NCBI GenBank assembly: GCA_965153455.1
Contig: OZ234494.1
Location: 5,890,001 to 5,954,000 of the forward strand
Reading direction: 5' to 3'
Length of the DNA stretch: 64,000 nt
Source: Sphagnum compactum
Lineage: Eukaryota; Bryophyta; Sphagnopsida; Sphagnales
In this document: piece by piece, positions 12,180-24,499 of the stretch
Layout of the letters: each line of letters starts with the position of its first letter
How positions within the stretch are numbered: the stretch's first letter is position 1
Made by a program: the position numbers and the translations under genes
Notes under the pieces: generated by a model
Told to the model about the DNA's origin: nothing
Seen by the model: only the letters and a program-made list of their open reading frames with translations
Databases searched by the model: none

Positions 12180-14260
12180 TTGTAACTCGGGGTAGAGTTT
12201 TGGAGGGTGGGGTGGAAAAGGGGGCCATGAGTGTTATTTTTTCTTTGCATGAAGCCCTAGCTTTTTCTGTTTGGTGGGTGGGTGGACATGTTATTTAGAC
12301 CCCAAGTAAAACCAAAAGAAAACATGTTTAAATTTTTATTGCCCCAAACTAATGGATGGGCATGTGTAGATTTGGGTGCACCCATCCAATTGATTGGTTG
12401 TTTTGAAGTCTACCCATCTATTTGTTGTGTTTCTTCTCAAAAATATGAATGTTGAGTAACTGATTTAATCATGCCTCTATATCATTTCATTTTTTGGGGT
12501 TGTCACGTCTTTTTGTATCACAAGGTTTGATATCATTATGAAATGTAAAAACAATTCATATGATTAATTGTTGAAATGAAATTTGTTTGATAAACATACA
12601 AATAATTAGCTTCAATTTCTTTAAATCTTATTAAAATGAGATTCTTAAAAATTTGATTTGAAAGATTATGCAAGAATTGATTAAAATACAACACGTCAAT
12701 TTAAAAAATAATTAAAATTTTAATATAAAATTCTTTTTTGAGATATATAAATTCTTTCAATTTGTTTGATGTTATTTAAAAACTTCAATAAGGCTTTGAT
12801 GAAGATTTAATAACAAAAATCATAATGAAATTAATTTTCAATTGATTAATTTGATTGTATTGTTGTTGCTTTATATGTTATAAAAATTTTATTATTGCCC
12901 TAAGATAGTAGATGTGCATGTATGATTTTAGCTTTTACCAAGCATGTATGGGAGCAAACACAACTAGTTGGGCCTTTTGGGGATTTGCAATGGGAATTCA
13001 AGGGGACGACACAACCTACATGGGGAATATTCCATTCAGAATATGTCCAATTGTTCAGATTTTGCATGTTGTTAATTATTCATGTTCTAACATTTTGCAT
13101 ATTTCATTGTGTAGTGGCCTTTTCTTATGATATAATTGGTTTGGGGCATTATTAGTAGTATGGTACTTTTGTAGTTGTTTTTGGGTACAAGGTAGAGTCC
13201 CTAGAGTGGGGTCACTCCCAATTGAGGTCCTTTTCCTCTGTAAGGCAGAACTGGGATTTTTTCACTTTTTAGAAATAGTGACAAGCTGGCTAATACCTTC
13301 TGCTGGCTGGTACCTTCCACCGCAGAAGATCCCCCCTTGCTGAAAACATGTGGCTTCAGGCAGGTAAGGGAGCTGAAAATACAAAGGAAAAATCCATCTA
13401 TAACATACATGCCGTGCCACAACACTGAAAAAAACGACAGGGCTTTAGCAAATTCTACATGAAAAAAATATTTTGGATAAGACTTCTGAGTGCCCATTCG
13501 GGGTATTTATAGTTGTAAGGTACCTATACCTGAGGGGTGGTAGCCTAGAGGGTATAGGGAGCTTCAGACCCAAGTCCATCATTAGAGCCCTGTGTGACAA
13601 AATCATAAGACTCCTCAGTGCACCACCCTTGGTAATGCAGAAGCTCAAGTCAAGGTTGAGAGACTGTATGGATCAAATGGTCATTGCAATGCATTTGCAT
13701 CATTCCTCTACATGCAGCCCCTCACCAAGAAAACAAAGAGTAAACCAACATGAAGACACTAAGATTTGTATTGAAAAAGAAAAGAATGATGGTCAAACTG
13801 ATTTCATGCTGAATGAATAAAAGAATGACGGTCAAGCTGATTTCATGCTGAATGAATGACTCTTCAATCACACCAGAGTTTAGTTCTGTGATGATGAAGG
13901 TGTGTTGATAGGTACTGCATTTGGGCAACAACATGCTTATAGCTGAAGATATGATTACTGCAAAAGAAACAGATTCATTTGTTTCAGTGCAGATAACTGA
14001 CCCGTTTGGACCCAAACGGGTCCTGATTTGCTCAGCTATAGCTTCGTTGGAGTCATTGGTGGTCCTTCATTTACTTCTGTAAAAGAATACCACTGAGAAA
14101 AATCAATGCATAAACCTCCATGCAGGTGTGGCTCCTATGAAATGCAGATACCATGGCCATGACTATACAGCTAGCAGTTTGCTCACTGTAATAGAATACA
14201 TACTAGTGTTACAGGGACAAGAAAAATTGCAGTGAGATGCATTCCAGTGTGCTCTACTAC
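12180..14260. other. Spacer with short unassigned open frames
   Basis: AT-rich to 13.1 kb, then of more balanced composition. An open frame at 13473-13820 (+, 115 codons) has no recognised similarity. A 36-bp segment with the core GGTCAAGCTGATTTCATGCT is tandemly duplicated at about 13788-13858. No gene is called. Confidence 0.5.
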
Positions 14261-14264
14261 TTTG

Positions 14265-17200
14265 TCATGTTTCAATTTCTTTCTTGTTCTCAAGTTTCCA
14301 TTGTACAGCTGCAATCAGATTAGCAATTGAATGAGCAATCATGGGGACCGCCACATTTGTTGTGGAGAGAGCTGCTGCGCCATACAGAACTCCAACAAAA
14401 GACGCCCTGCATATGTAAACCCCAATTCAAACACTAGTCAAACATTGCCTGAGACTGCATCAACAATGAATTTGGGCATGGCTATACAACAGCAAACCTC
14501 TATAACAATTTACCACTTAGGGCCTTTTGCATTTTCCACAGTTTCAACTGTTCAGATTTTCAAATAATAATTTCCCTTTGCAACACTAACCTGGGGGGGC
14601 CTCCAAAGTTAATTTGATACAAGAACATGCAATGAAAGAAGACACTTGGTCCCCTCTTCAAACTGACCAGTAAATTTCAGAAAAAGTCACTACAAGTTCC
14701 TTCATATGGCAATATCACTTCAGTCTGAGCAAAGATATAGGTGAAAAGCAAGGATTTACCAAAGAGCAAAAGCAGAATTTCGTCCCCCGCTCAAATGCAG
14801 ACTTCCAAAGACAATTCCAGAAATTGCTACGCCTCGCCAATCTGGAGCAATCAAAGGCAATAGAGCTCCACGAAATAGCAGCTCCTGACAATAACACATT
14901 CTAATCTCAGAATCAAACATCATAATGTAGAATATAGAATTACATCTAGTTGTGATAGCAGGCAGTACCTTGTCTCAATCAGAAGTGCGAATCATTGCAC
15001 ACATTTGCTAGCCATGTACTAACAGACTCATCTACAACTTCACTTGTAGGCAGGTGCTCATTGAGTTCATTCTGGTTCCACATTCAGATGCTGTTTAGAT
15101 CAACCCAAGACCCTCACTGGCACCTCCTACATGCTTGGCACACTACTTTCCTCATAATTCCATTCTAAAATATGCTTATTTAGCTTATATCCAATCCAAA
15201 CTCACAAGTTGCAGGGTCCATGATGTCCACCTCACTTATGCCTGGCAAAATGGACACCAGAAGGTAGTCAAATGGTTCCAAGAGTCCCAACACCTGCAGC
15301 ATCAACAATATCCCTGCCATCAGATTCGTGCACCTAACTAGGAATGCCCATCTCCTTCGCCACAATTCAGATTTCAAATGACATGGCCTACACTTTGTCA
15401 TGTTGGGTGGAAACATTCTTGAAGCCTAGCTACAGTTGGCGAATTTCAAGATACTTGAGGTGTGACTGAGGTGAGCAGAGAGCCTTCCAGAGCTCTAAAA
15501 AGTACCACACTTTGACACACAATGGATAAGCATGGCAGTTTTAGCAGCTAGTGCACCATGAAAAGCAGAAATCATCCCAGCTTTCCATGTTGACCAAGAT
15601 GTTATTAGTCAGTGCAAGACTCAGACAACTCCAGTTCAACAGAATAAGACAAATAAGATAGAGTGACCTGTTCATTTGCAGCATTGCTTGATTGAGCATA
15701 CGCAGGCCACAGTGAGGCCAACAGCTGCCGCATTGAAGCCACTACCACCACAGACCCGATTGCAGTTCCTAAGTGTGACACCTCCCAATCATCTGCAAAT
15801 GTCCAGTACGATTCCACTCAAACTCAACATTTGGTTTGGATACATCCTATTCCTCAGTATACACAATCAGAATGCTTCCTGGAGATCTATATTTCTGTGT
15901 TGGTAAAACGATTCTCTGTGCCAGAGATGGTGGCTAGCCAGCAGACAGTAAAATCAAGTGTGCCTGAATCCTCTGTTTTGTTCAAAACATTAACCAAGGT
16001 GACACAGTGCTTTTTGAAGGCCAGTACTGAGGTGAAAAAGAAAGGACAAGGTCAAGATACTTATGGTTGCTCACAATTAGACACACAACTTCTCTATTGT
16101 AACAGATAATCACTGTGGCAGCTTCCAATAGGGATACCAACACTCCAAGATCAATTTTCAGATGGAACATGGAACCTGTGACCGACAGTAAACGAAGTAG
16201 TGGTGTAGAAGGAACAAATACCATGACAGAAACCTATGACTTTCTCATTTGATAGAATAACATGGGTCTGAGTTAATGTAGATGTCTGAAGCTTTTTCCA
16301 TCACAAGGACTGTGCAAAGCAGAATAAGAACGTCAAGGGATTAAATTCTCAGGAATTGTTTATCTGCATACATGGCATGAGAACAGTGCAGTCTGGAAAG
16401 TCCCACCCTCCTGCTACTGCTGCCCAATGTGAAGCCTTCACAGCACAACAAAGATAACAGCCTATTAGACTTCACATACACTTCCTTTGAAACCTGCATG
16501 TTTCCTGGGGACCCAAAGGAAAGGCCCCTTGAGTACAATACCAAAGTCCACTTACAAAGTTGACAATAACATCAAAGATATTTGAACATGGAACAATCTA
16601 GAAACCATTCTTCACCGTGTTGAGAAGGATACAACATTAGAGAAAGGGTGGCATAGTCCAGCTGTGAAATGGAACACAGAAACCCTCAAAACCTCAGTAA
16701 AGAAGGAGAAGGGCACACCTGTCGGATACATGCACCTGCCAAGGCAATACCCGCTGATGTAGAGACGCATGCTCTCAGGACATCAGACCTACTGGCTATG
16801 AGCTGAGCACCATCAGGCTGCAGCTGTGAGAGATCTCCTTCCTTCCCATCTAAGTCCCTCCCTCTGCTTGCAAACTGTTGATTGGTAATGCTGACTTCCA
16901 CCTGTAGCCAGTTTTCAGACACTTTGAATAAAGTTGTCTATTCTGTATCTCCTCAACAACAGGCTTCATTCATCAAGAGAAAGATGACAGAACAGTTGGA
17001 AACGTGTATGTTTTAATGACATCATTTTGCAGATCTCTTTCAGCGATGGAAGTGAAGCTTAAAACTCTTCCCAATCGTGATAAAATTAAATGTAAGCTTG
17101 TTCACCTGGTCCAGCCCATTTGATCCAGAGACTACAGGTGGCGATGCTTTTGACTTTGATCTCCGCCTCTGGCTCTGGTTTGCTGCTACCACGGTAATGA

Positions 17201-18345
17201 GCACATGACATGCAGATGAACCCTAAACCACCGACAAGAAGTGGATTTATATTAGCCTCAAGTGAATGTCTCTAGCCTTGCATTTCTCCAGCAATTCTGA
17301 ACAAAAAAAACCAAAAGAAGCCAGCAATTCTCAGCTTTCCCTTGAAAAGCTCTACAAACTTTTTCCACCAAATGGATTTCTTTTAATCACATGTTGCAAT
17401 ACAAATCTCTTCTTGAGACCAACAACCAGAACGATTACCCCCTGACAGATTTTTCTAAATTGTTCCATAATGTGACCATTAACATCATCACTCCACAATT
17501 CTGCATGAATCAAATCATGTTCTTGAACACCACATGCAAGTTAATTCATATGTTATATAAGCTTGTTGACTCAGAGTAAAAAGAGTTAACCTGAGAAGAA
17601 GAAGAGAGAAAGAATGATGGAGCTGTGGTGAGGAATTTGTTTGAATTGCAGCACAGCGGCAGGTCTGCACAACTGCCTGTTGGCAACATACACAAACCCT
17701 CAAAGAAGTGTCATGGATCTTAACACACACACCCACAAATTCAGAATAGCAGCTGATGATATTGCCCGGGCCACAGATCCATCTCCCAAATGGAAACTCA
17801 ATTGCTGCTTCCTACATACATATACACATACAAACTCTAAACCCTAAACACAGCTAGCTTTGCAAGGCTGCAAAGAAGAATCAGCCAAGAAACAAAAACA
17901 ACACCACCCTCCAGACAAACCAAGAGTACAATCTGAAGATAGATTCTCGCCTCTGCTTCCTACATACATACATGGATATATACAAGCTCTAAACCCTAAA
18001 CACAGATAGCTTTGCAAGGCTCCAAACAAGAATCAGCCAAGAAGCAAAAACAACAACACCCTCCAGACAAGCCAAAAGCACAATCTGAAGATAGATTTTC
18101 GCCTGAAAGCACAGAAAAAAGAAACTCTGCAACGCCTTATGTGACCCCCCCCGGGACCATTAAGAGACCAAAGAAACAAAGGAGGAGAGTATGTTACCGG
18201 GTGAGGAGGACAGGCGAGGAGTCGTAGAATGAGTCGATGGACTCCTCATCCTCCGGATGCTACCACGGGGATCCAGCAATTGTTGAGAGAGAAAAGATGT
18301 CCCAAATTTCTTTGTTGTCGCCAATACACTCGCTCCAACTGCCAT
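14265..18345 (-). CDS. CPBP (CAAX-protease/Abi-type) membrane protein, probably plastid
   Basis: Nine minus-strand exons: 18345-18198, 17676-17591, 17222-17106, 16901-16719, 16233-16104, 15792-15668, 15293-15231, 14884-14760 and 14406-14265, giving 372 aa with all phases closing. The N-terminus (about 115 aa) is Ser/Thr/Arg-rich and poor in acid, like a plastid transit peptide. The membrane domain carries the CPBP motifs EExxxR (E284, E285, R289, in SEELLFRG), FxxxH (F310-H314) and a third motif with H351 and N355 (MIAHSIANL). All residues expected for a glutamic/metallo-type intramembrane protease are present. Organisation and motifs resemble the plastid CPBP protein of Arabidopsis known as SCO4; this is recalled, not searched. 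The substrate is unknown. The least certain joints are the exon 2 acceptor (an in-frame alternative lies 12 nt further in) and the exon 5 donor (T|GTTACA, weak). The gene is head to head with MurG, with start codons 11 bp apart. Confidence 0.85.
17807..18107. repeat. 152-bp tandem duplication with telo-box motifs in CPBP intron 1
   Basis: Two copies of about 152 bp share CTTCCTACATACATA, CTCTAAACCCTAAACACAG, GCTTTGCAAGGCT, AATCAGCCAAGAA and ACAATCTGAAGATAGATT. CTCTAAACCC starts at 17835 and 17987. Each copy holds an AAACCCTAA telo-box. Both copies lie inside the first intron (17677-18197), 250-550 bp from the MurG/CPBP start codons. Confidence 0.93.
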
Positions 18346-18600
18346 AGCTCCTCCGAATGGAACAAGATCTTCTGGAACTAGGTTTTGTATTGCGATGGTA
18401 CAGAGCGAAGATGATGACTCACAGGATTGCTTTTTCCTTTACAGTAGTAGATAGCAAGGGCTTCATGCACAGCGCTGGCGGCAGGGTAACAAGGATACCG
18501 CAGCAACGATGTAGTGCGAGTTGGAAGAAGCTTGGAGCTAGGTCGGTAGGAGCGCAAGGTGCAAGAGCAGACAGCAGAAGGGAGGAGAAAGAAGAGAACA
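18198..18600. promoter_or_regulatory. Presumed bidirectional promoter/5' region of the MurG-CPBP pair
   Basis: The CPBP start codon (18345, minus) and the first MurG-frame ATG (18357, plus) are 11 bp apart, so any separate promoters must overlap coding exons. The region is clearly more GC- and CpG-rich than its surroundings. No TATA box is seen between the starts. Transcript starts cannot be fixed from sequence. A real MurG start further in (18411, 18414 or 18465) would leave only slightly more room. Confidence 0.4.
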
Positions 18601-20510
18601 ACGGTGGACATGTCCGCCGCATACTCTTTGTCGCTGGAGGAACAGGCGGACATGTGTACCCTGCGCTTGCAATTGCAGATGAGGTGCGACGGCTCGATCC
18701 GGCAGTGGAGTTGCTCTTCGCAGGGACCCGGGAAAGAATGGAGTGGTTGGTCGTTCCCAAAGCCGGTTACGCCATCTCTGCTGTCCCGGCTGTTGCCATC
18801 CGTCGGCCGTTTTTTTGCTTGCCTAATCTTCTCTTGCCTGCAAGAGTGCTCTACTGCATGTGGGTTTGTTGGAAGTTGGTGCGGAGATTTCGTCCTCATG
18901 TGGTGGTGGGAACAGGAGGTTATGTCGCTGGTCCCATGTGTCTCGTAGCAGCTTTGAGTGGCAGCAGCAAGGTGGTTATTCAGGAACAGAATGCATATGC
19001 AGGCATAACCAATCGCATCCTCGGCAGAGTTGCTGCAGCAGTCATCTTCCTTGCTTTTGCAACCGCTTCACCCTTCTTTCCCGAGGAGAAATGTGTTGTG
19101 ATAGGAAACCCTACCAGACGTGCTCTTCAACAACCCATTGATGCAGTCATGGCATTGTGCTCTTTCTTTCCCTCTGTGAACAAGTTGGACCTCGATGATG
19201 ATGATGGCAGCACACAAGAGGTGGTTGTGGTGTTGGGAGGATCTTTGGGTGCACAGGCCATCAATGAAGCTGTGGCAGGTCTTGTGCAATCCCAGCTGCA
19301 ACAGCATCCACATCGCTACTTCATATGGCAAACTGGCACCTCCCACTTCCAGCACATTCAGGCCATGGGTGTCAGCCATCCGCGGCTCACTGTTCTACCG
19401 TAAGTCATATGCCATTCTCATGGAGACTGAGATGCCATTCTCAGCATAGTTTCTGTCATGAGATTGCATGAACTTACTCTGCCTCATTGTATTTGTTTTT
19501 CACAAATTGTCAGGATGCAATCGACATCTCTATGTTTCTATTATTCCAGTGGGTCAGAACCATTGTTAACCAGCTGCTGCAGGAAAGTGTGAATCCAGGA
19601 ATGTGTGAAATCGAGTTAGTCCTCTTATGCACACAGTTCTTGGGATGGCAGGTATGTTGATAGAATGGAGATGCTGTATGCTGCAGCAAATGTGGTTGTG
19701 TCAAGAGCAGGCGCCATCACTTGCAGTGAGCTTCTTGTCACTGCCAAGCCATCAATCCTGGTATGAGCACAACCACCCAGTGCAGGATTGACTCAGTAGC
19801 AAAGTTGGTATTTTGTTTTCCACTACAGCTTTGAGCTATTTTGTACCAATTCAAGTTTCAGAAACTGATAAGAGAAGGTTAGCACTGAATATGGAACATT
19901 TTCTGTGGTAATATTTGCAGGTGCCAGCCACTACAGTAGCTGAGGATCATCAGATGAAGAATGCAATGGCAATGGCTGAGGCTGGTGCTGCCAAAGTTTT
20001 GGCAGAGGCCGAGCTGAATTCACAAACCCTAGCCTCAGCAATTGATGAGATTCTTGGTTATTACTTATCTCAGTGACTACTCACAATACCTTTCCCTCTC
20101 TCTATTCTGTCTTTCTCTTTTACCATCTGCTTCTAGGTGTCACTGATAGCCCTGTGCAGTCATTCAATGCAAGTTCATCTCTTCCTACTTGACCCATGTG
20201 TTGAGGCTGTCCCTAGGCTTCAGGAAATGCTTTTGGTGAGAGATCTAAAAAGTAGTGCTGTAATTGTATTAGTAGATCTGACGGTTTTCTGCCTTTAGGA
20301 AAGAGCTCCTCACTGAAATTAGTTCTCAACTGGATTTTCATGCATAAGATATAAAATGCAGTTTCCACAAAAGGTTTGATGATAGTGTTGATGGTGAGGT
20401 TTATAGGGGACAAAGCAGGCCAGAAGGTGATGCAAGAGAAGGCTCAAAAGATGGCTGCACCAGATGCAGCTGTGCAAATTGCGACACGGGTGCTCTCGTT
20501 GGCTGCCTAA
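18357..20510 (+). CDS. MURG: MurG: UDP-GlcNAc transferase of plastid peptidoglycan
   Basis: Four plus-strand exons: 18357-19399, 19652-19760, 19921-20056 and 20407-20510, giving 463 aa with phases closing. MurG adds GlcNAc to lipid I to make lipid II on the membrane. In plants this would be on the stromal face of the plastid inner envelope. Core signatures: the N-terminal glycine loop VAGGTGGHVYPALA (about 92-105), GTRERME, VVGTGGYVAGP, the QEQNAYAGITNR segment (209-220), GNPTRRA, the second glycine loop GGSLGAQ (294-300), SRAGAITCSE and AEDHQMKNA. About 85 residues precede the core, with basic/Ser-rich stretches consistent with a transit peptide. The start is uncertain: 18357, 18411, 18414 or 18465. 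An acidic run (LDLDDDDG, 278-284) is inserted before the second domain. The last exon (VMQEKAQKMAAPDAA...) fits the family's closing helix better than the read-through stop at 20074-20076. Introns are 80-350 bp and T-rich. Confidence 0.93.
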
Positions 20511-23090
20511 TCCTCTGAGGAGTTGCCATGGAGACCAGCATGACAGATGGCACTTTCAGTGATGAGCCCAATACATTCAAGGTATTACTTGGGAAGGTAT
20601 ACATCTTCCATTTATTGCCTCTGATGCACTGGAAATGTATGTAGCTCTTGACCTGGAATAGATTTTGAACTGTGTGCACATGTTCGAAACACTAGAGGGG
20701 TGTGTGTTTCATAAAGTCTGTAGCAGACACACAAGAAGGAAATAATTATCCTGCAAGGTCATTCATTCACTCCCAAGGGCATGATGTGGTGAAAAACATT
20801 AGCACCATGTGCACAATCTTTCAATGGCTGTATAATGTCATTAGGTTCTGCAAACTTGCAGGTTGTTTTGCAGCAGACTAACAAAGGTGTTTCTCATTGT
20901 GGGTTGTAGATGAAACATGATTTCAGAGGTATAGGAACGTGGCAATGCAGGCAATTTCTTGCCTCAGGACACTAGCTAAACAATTTTGTGGGAACTGACA
21001 TGTGGTTTCTGCTCCTGCTTGAAATACATGAACTGAATTGTTGACAAAGTTCATGAAGCTGTGAGATTGAATCTAATCCCTATTGATGTTCATGCCATGT
21101 GTGCACCCTTCAGGTCTGTATCAGCAGCCAAGAACACAAATGTCATTTGTTTCATGGGACTACCAGGTACTGTTGCCAGAGACACAATCTTACTTTAGTG
21201 TTGACTGCTGTTGCAAACAATGAATTGGCATCCAAGAAATAGCTAAAGGATTGATGCAACAGGAGATTGAGAAATGGGAAAAGACTACTAATTTACTATG
21301 CATTCTTCAAAGAGAAGTTGTTTGCAATAGAATGGAGAATACCATTTTGCTTGAAAGAATAGGAAGAGCAGTGCTCCTTGGCATTTTCAAATCTGATATG
21401 ATGGGGTTGTTGATATAATGGGGATTTTGAGCTTTTTGGTCCTTGACTTATTCTCACCATGAACTTGTGAACCTTGCTCAAAATAGAAATATATATTTGT
21501 GGTGGTTGTTATTGATTTCATGAACAACAATTGTAATTCATGTTGCAAGAAACTGCATACAACAATGTTCCATAACCATGCATAATCATTTGATTTCTAG
21601 ATCATGATCAAAAGTGAATGCAAGTTGATATTTTGAAGAAAATTTGCCAACCGTTAATGAGGATTCATGGCATGTCATCTATTGATTAATATAAAAAAAT
21701 TTCCAAACATAAAATTCTTCAATGTTTATGTAGTCACTCATAGATTTGCAATGTTTTGTGAACAAATTTGTGCATGATCTATCTATCATCTTGAGATGGC
21801 CAACTTCCGCATCAATAATGATTAGAATTCCCTCCTACATTTGCATAAATCATCAAAGCTCCCTAGTAAATGATGTGTAGTTGTTTGCTTGAGAAAGCCT
21901 CCATAATATCCCAACAACCTACTTGAGTATTGACTTTGTTCCAAATCAACTTCCTTGTCATATTCATAGTACACACAAAAGGATTACTACCACCATGTCT
22001 TTTATGAAATACTTGTTTTGTGAAAATGATTCAAGCCAATTGCCCTCTTGAAACAACATCACTAAACTCAAGTTAGTCAATGCCAATGCTTTAACGTTGA
22101 GGCTATTGGTGTGCTTTTGGTCATATTTCAACATTGAGGTCAATCTCAATTGAAGATGGTTCAACATTAGGAACTTGTGTCAAGCCAAAGTGGAACTCCA
22201 TATATTGTCTACAATCGCACTATTCATTTGATGCACATTTGCCCACATTTTGGATAGTTTTACAAATCTGCTGCAAAACTATATAAATACTCACATAGTG
22301 AACTTTCATGGCTTAGATAATGAATCATACTTTTGTTATCCAATAAACTTTCATTACATTGTATCCACTCACACTGAGAAACTTGAGGCAAGGGGCCAAG
22401 GTTGAATGAAGTTGGTGTAAATAATCATGTTATTAAATTAAATATGAATACAACTTGCATATTCTTTGAACCAATCATGCAATTTATTTCCGTGATTCAC
22501 ACTTGGGCTCCATGTTGTTATGCACCCCTAGGAACAATCAACTAATGGGAAAAATGAATTGATTTTGTGCCAATTAAGTTCCATCCAAATGAAAATATGT
22601 TCATGACTATGGTGTTGACAAACAAAACCTTTGAAAAGTCATATACATATATATACATATATGTTTTGTTTTGTTTATTTGTTTGTCACCTTGTGGACCT
22701 TTCATGATGTTTTTGGTGTTGTTGGTAAATTGTCAATGAGGTGTAAGGTGGTTTTTTTGCAATTTTTTTGGCCAATTGAACAATAGTTATTGAATTTAAA
22801 ATGACTTTTGTCATTGGAAATCAATTAAAATTTACAAATTTGATTTTTTTCAATCAATCAATATGCCTTTTCATGTCACATGAAAAAATGCATTTGCCTC
22901 TTCATGCCATGGGCAAATGCATGGGAATCTCCCATTTGCCATCATCACATTTAACCATCTCAAAACAATCAATGCCTCTTTAGGTCATATGAAAAAATGT
23001 GTTTGGCTTTTCATAGGGGGAAAGGCAAGGAATCTCCTATTGGTGATTCTATCTCCATTATTAACCCTTCTATTTGTCCTTTCACATCCC
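20511..23090. other. MurG 3' flank and AT-rich spacer, no gene seen
   Basis: Starts with moderately balanced sequence, probably 3' UTR and flank to about 21.4 kb, then becomes AT-rich. No recognisable exon. Near 22.85-23.03 kb a block with TCA(C/T)ATGAAAAAATG is imperfectly duplicated. Confidence 0.6.
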
Positions 23091-23094
23091 AAAC

Positions 23095-23285
23095 CTTAAA
23101 CACTTGGGGCTAATGACATTTGAGTTCACACTTGGGCCTATAAGAGTTTTGAAAAGTTGTATCCCTTAAAACTTTGAAGATCCCAAACCTTAAACACTTG
23201 GGGCTAATGACATTTGAGTTCACACTTGGGCTTATAAGAGCTTTGAAAAGGTCTTTTGAAAAGTTGTATCCCTTAAAGCTTTGAA
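23095..23285. repeat. 94-bp tandem duplication
   Basis: CACTTGGGGCTAATGACATT starts at 23101 and again at 23195, followed in both by TGAGTTCACACTTGGGC(C/T)TATAAGAG. Two nearly identical copies, so the event is recent. Confidence 0.93.
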
Positions 23286-24499
23286 GATGATGCCATTTAA
23301 GCCAATTACAAAAAGATCCATAATAGATATGAAAATACACTTTTCCATCCTTTTGATTTGGGAATCAACCAAACAAATTTCAATTTGTAACTATCATCCA
23401 AAAGGATGACTTATGAAACCTAAAGCTACCATACCTAACTTGGCTCTAATGAATCATTGTTATTAAAAATTTCTTTACTTAGACATGTGGCCATTAGTAT
23501 GAATCCCAAGGTTACATTCCCCATGGTGTACGTTATCTAGACTTTACCAAATAACTTCAAGACATTATTGATAACCCCACATCACCCTTAAGTAAAACTC
23601 ACACCAATTAAGTTTTGAACATTTTAACATCACACCCATCACATGACTTCAAGATATTTAACATACAACAAATATTGTTATCCTTGATATTTTCAAGGAC
23701 ATCACAATTACAATTGGCACCACAATCCCAACATTTATTGTCACAAAAGTTTTAGTGTCATAGTCTTTTGAAATGTATTTAATTTGGGCATGTGAATACT
23801 TTTTGGTACAACTTTCATCAAATAAAATTTTAAGACATATTTATCTCTTTCAATTCAAACATAATTTGATCATTCAAATTGTGCTTTGGGAAGGTGAAAC
23901 TCTTTGGCACTTTTTCCATCTCAAATCTTCAAATGATTGTACCAAATAGTATATAATTTTGTTTAGGCATGTGATCATGATATGTTACAACTAAAGATTG
24001 GCAAGTATGGAAAATGTCAATATTGATATGGAAACTAGTGTCATAAAATATATTTGCCATGGCCACTTGGTATCATGTGCAAAACATGCCCACCTCGCAC
24101 AACCTTGCTACATTATATGGGCAATAGCCTTGTTCCCCCATACATCCTTTTTGCATGGACTATGGATGATATCCAAGGTCTACCTTTCCTTCATTTGATA
24201 AGAATTTATTTAATTTTGGTATTTTGGATGCCAATATGTTTGAAGACCTAGTTGATTAGGCATGCAAGTATTTATCTTTTTACTTTTTGTGAGAAAAGGT
24301 ATCTTTTGCCATGAAGCAATTGGTCACCAAAATTTTATTTGACTTGAAATGTTTGTACCTTGTGAAGAAGTTAATTTTTTTTGCAAAAATGTTTACTTGG
24401 ATTTTATCAATAAAGATCTCCAATTTGCATTGGTGTATGATAGTTTCAATAAATAATGAACCAAATAATAATCCTAGAACATCCCCAATGATAACCAAA

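Noticed and set aside
13473-13820. 115-codon plus-strand frame and an overlapping 98-codon minus frame
   Set aside because: No recognised family. The minus frame is just an overlapping shadow in balanced-composition DNA. Not called as a gene.
18357-18601. Extra upstream exon for MurG
   Set aside because: The DNA immediately upstream is the first coding exon of the divergent CPBP gene. A far-upstream exon cannot be excluded but has no sequence support.
18378-18899. 173-codon frame antisense to MurG exon 1
   Set aside because: A shadow of the GC-richer MurG coding sequence. The MurG motifs fix the real frame.
20057-20076. MurG stop at 20074-20076
   Set aside because: Reading through the donor gives YYLSQ-stop. 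Splicing to 20407 adds the expected C-terminal helix in phase.
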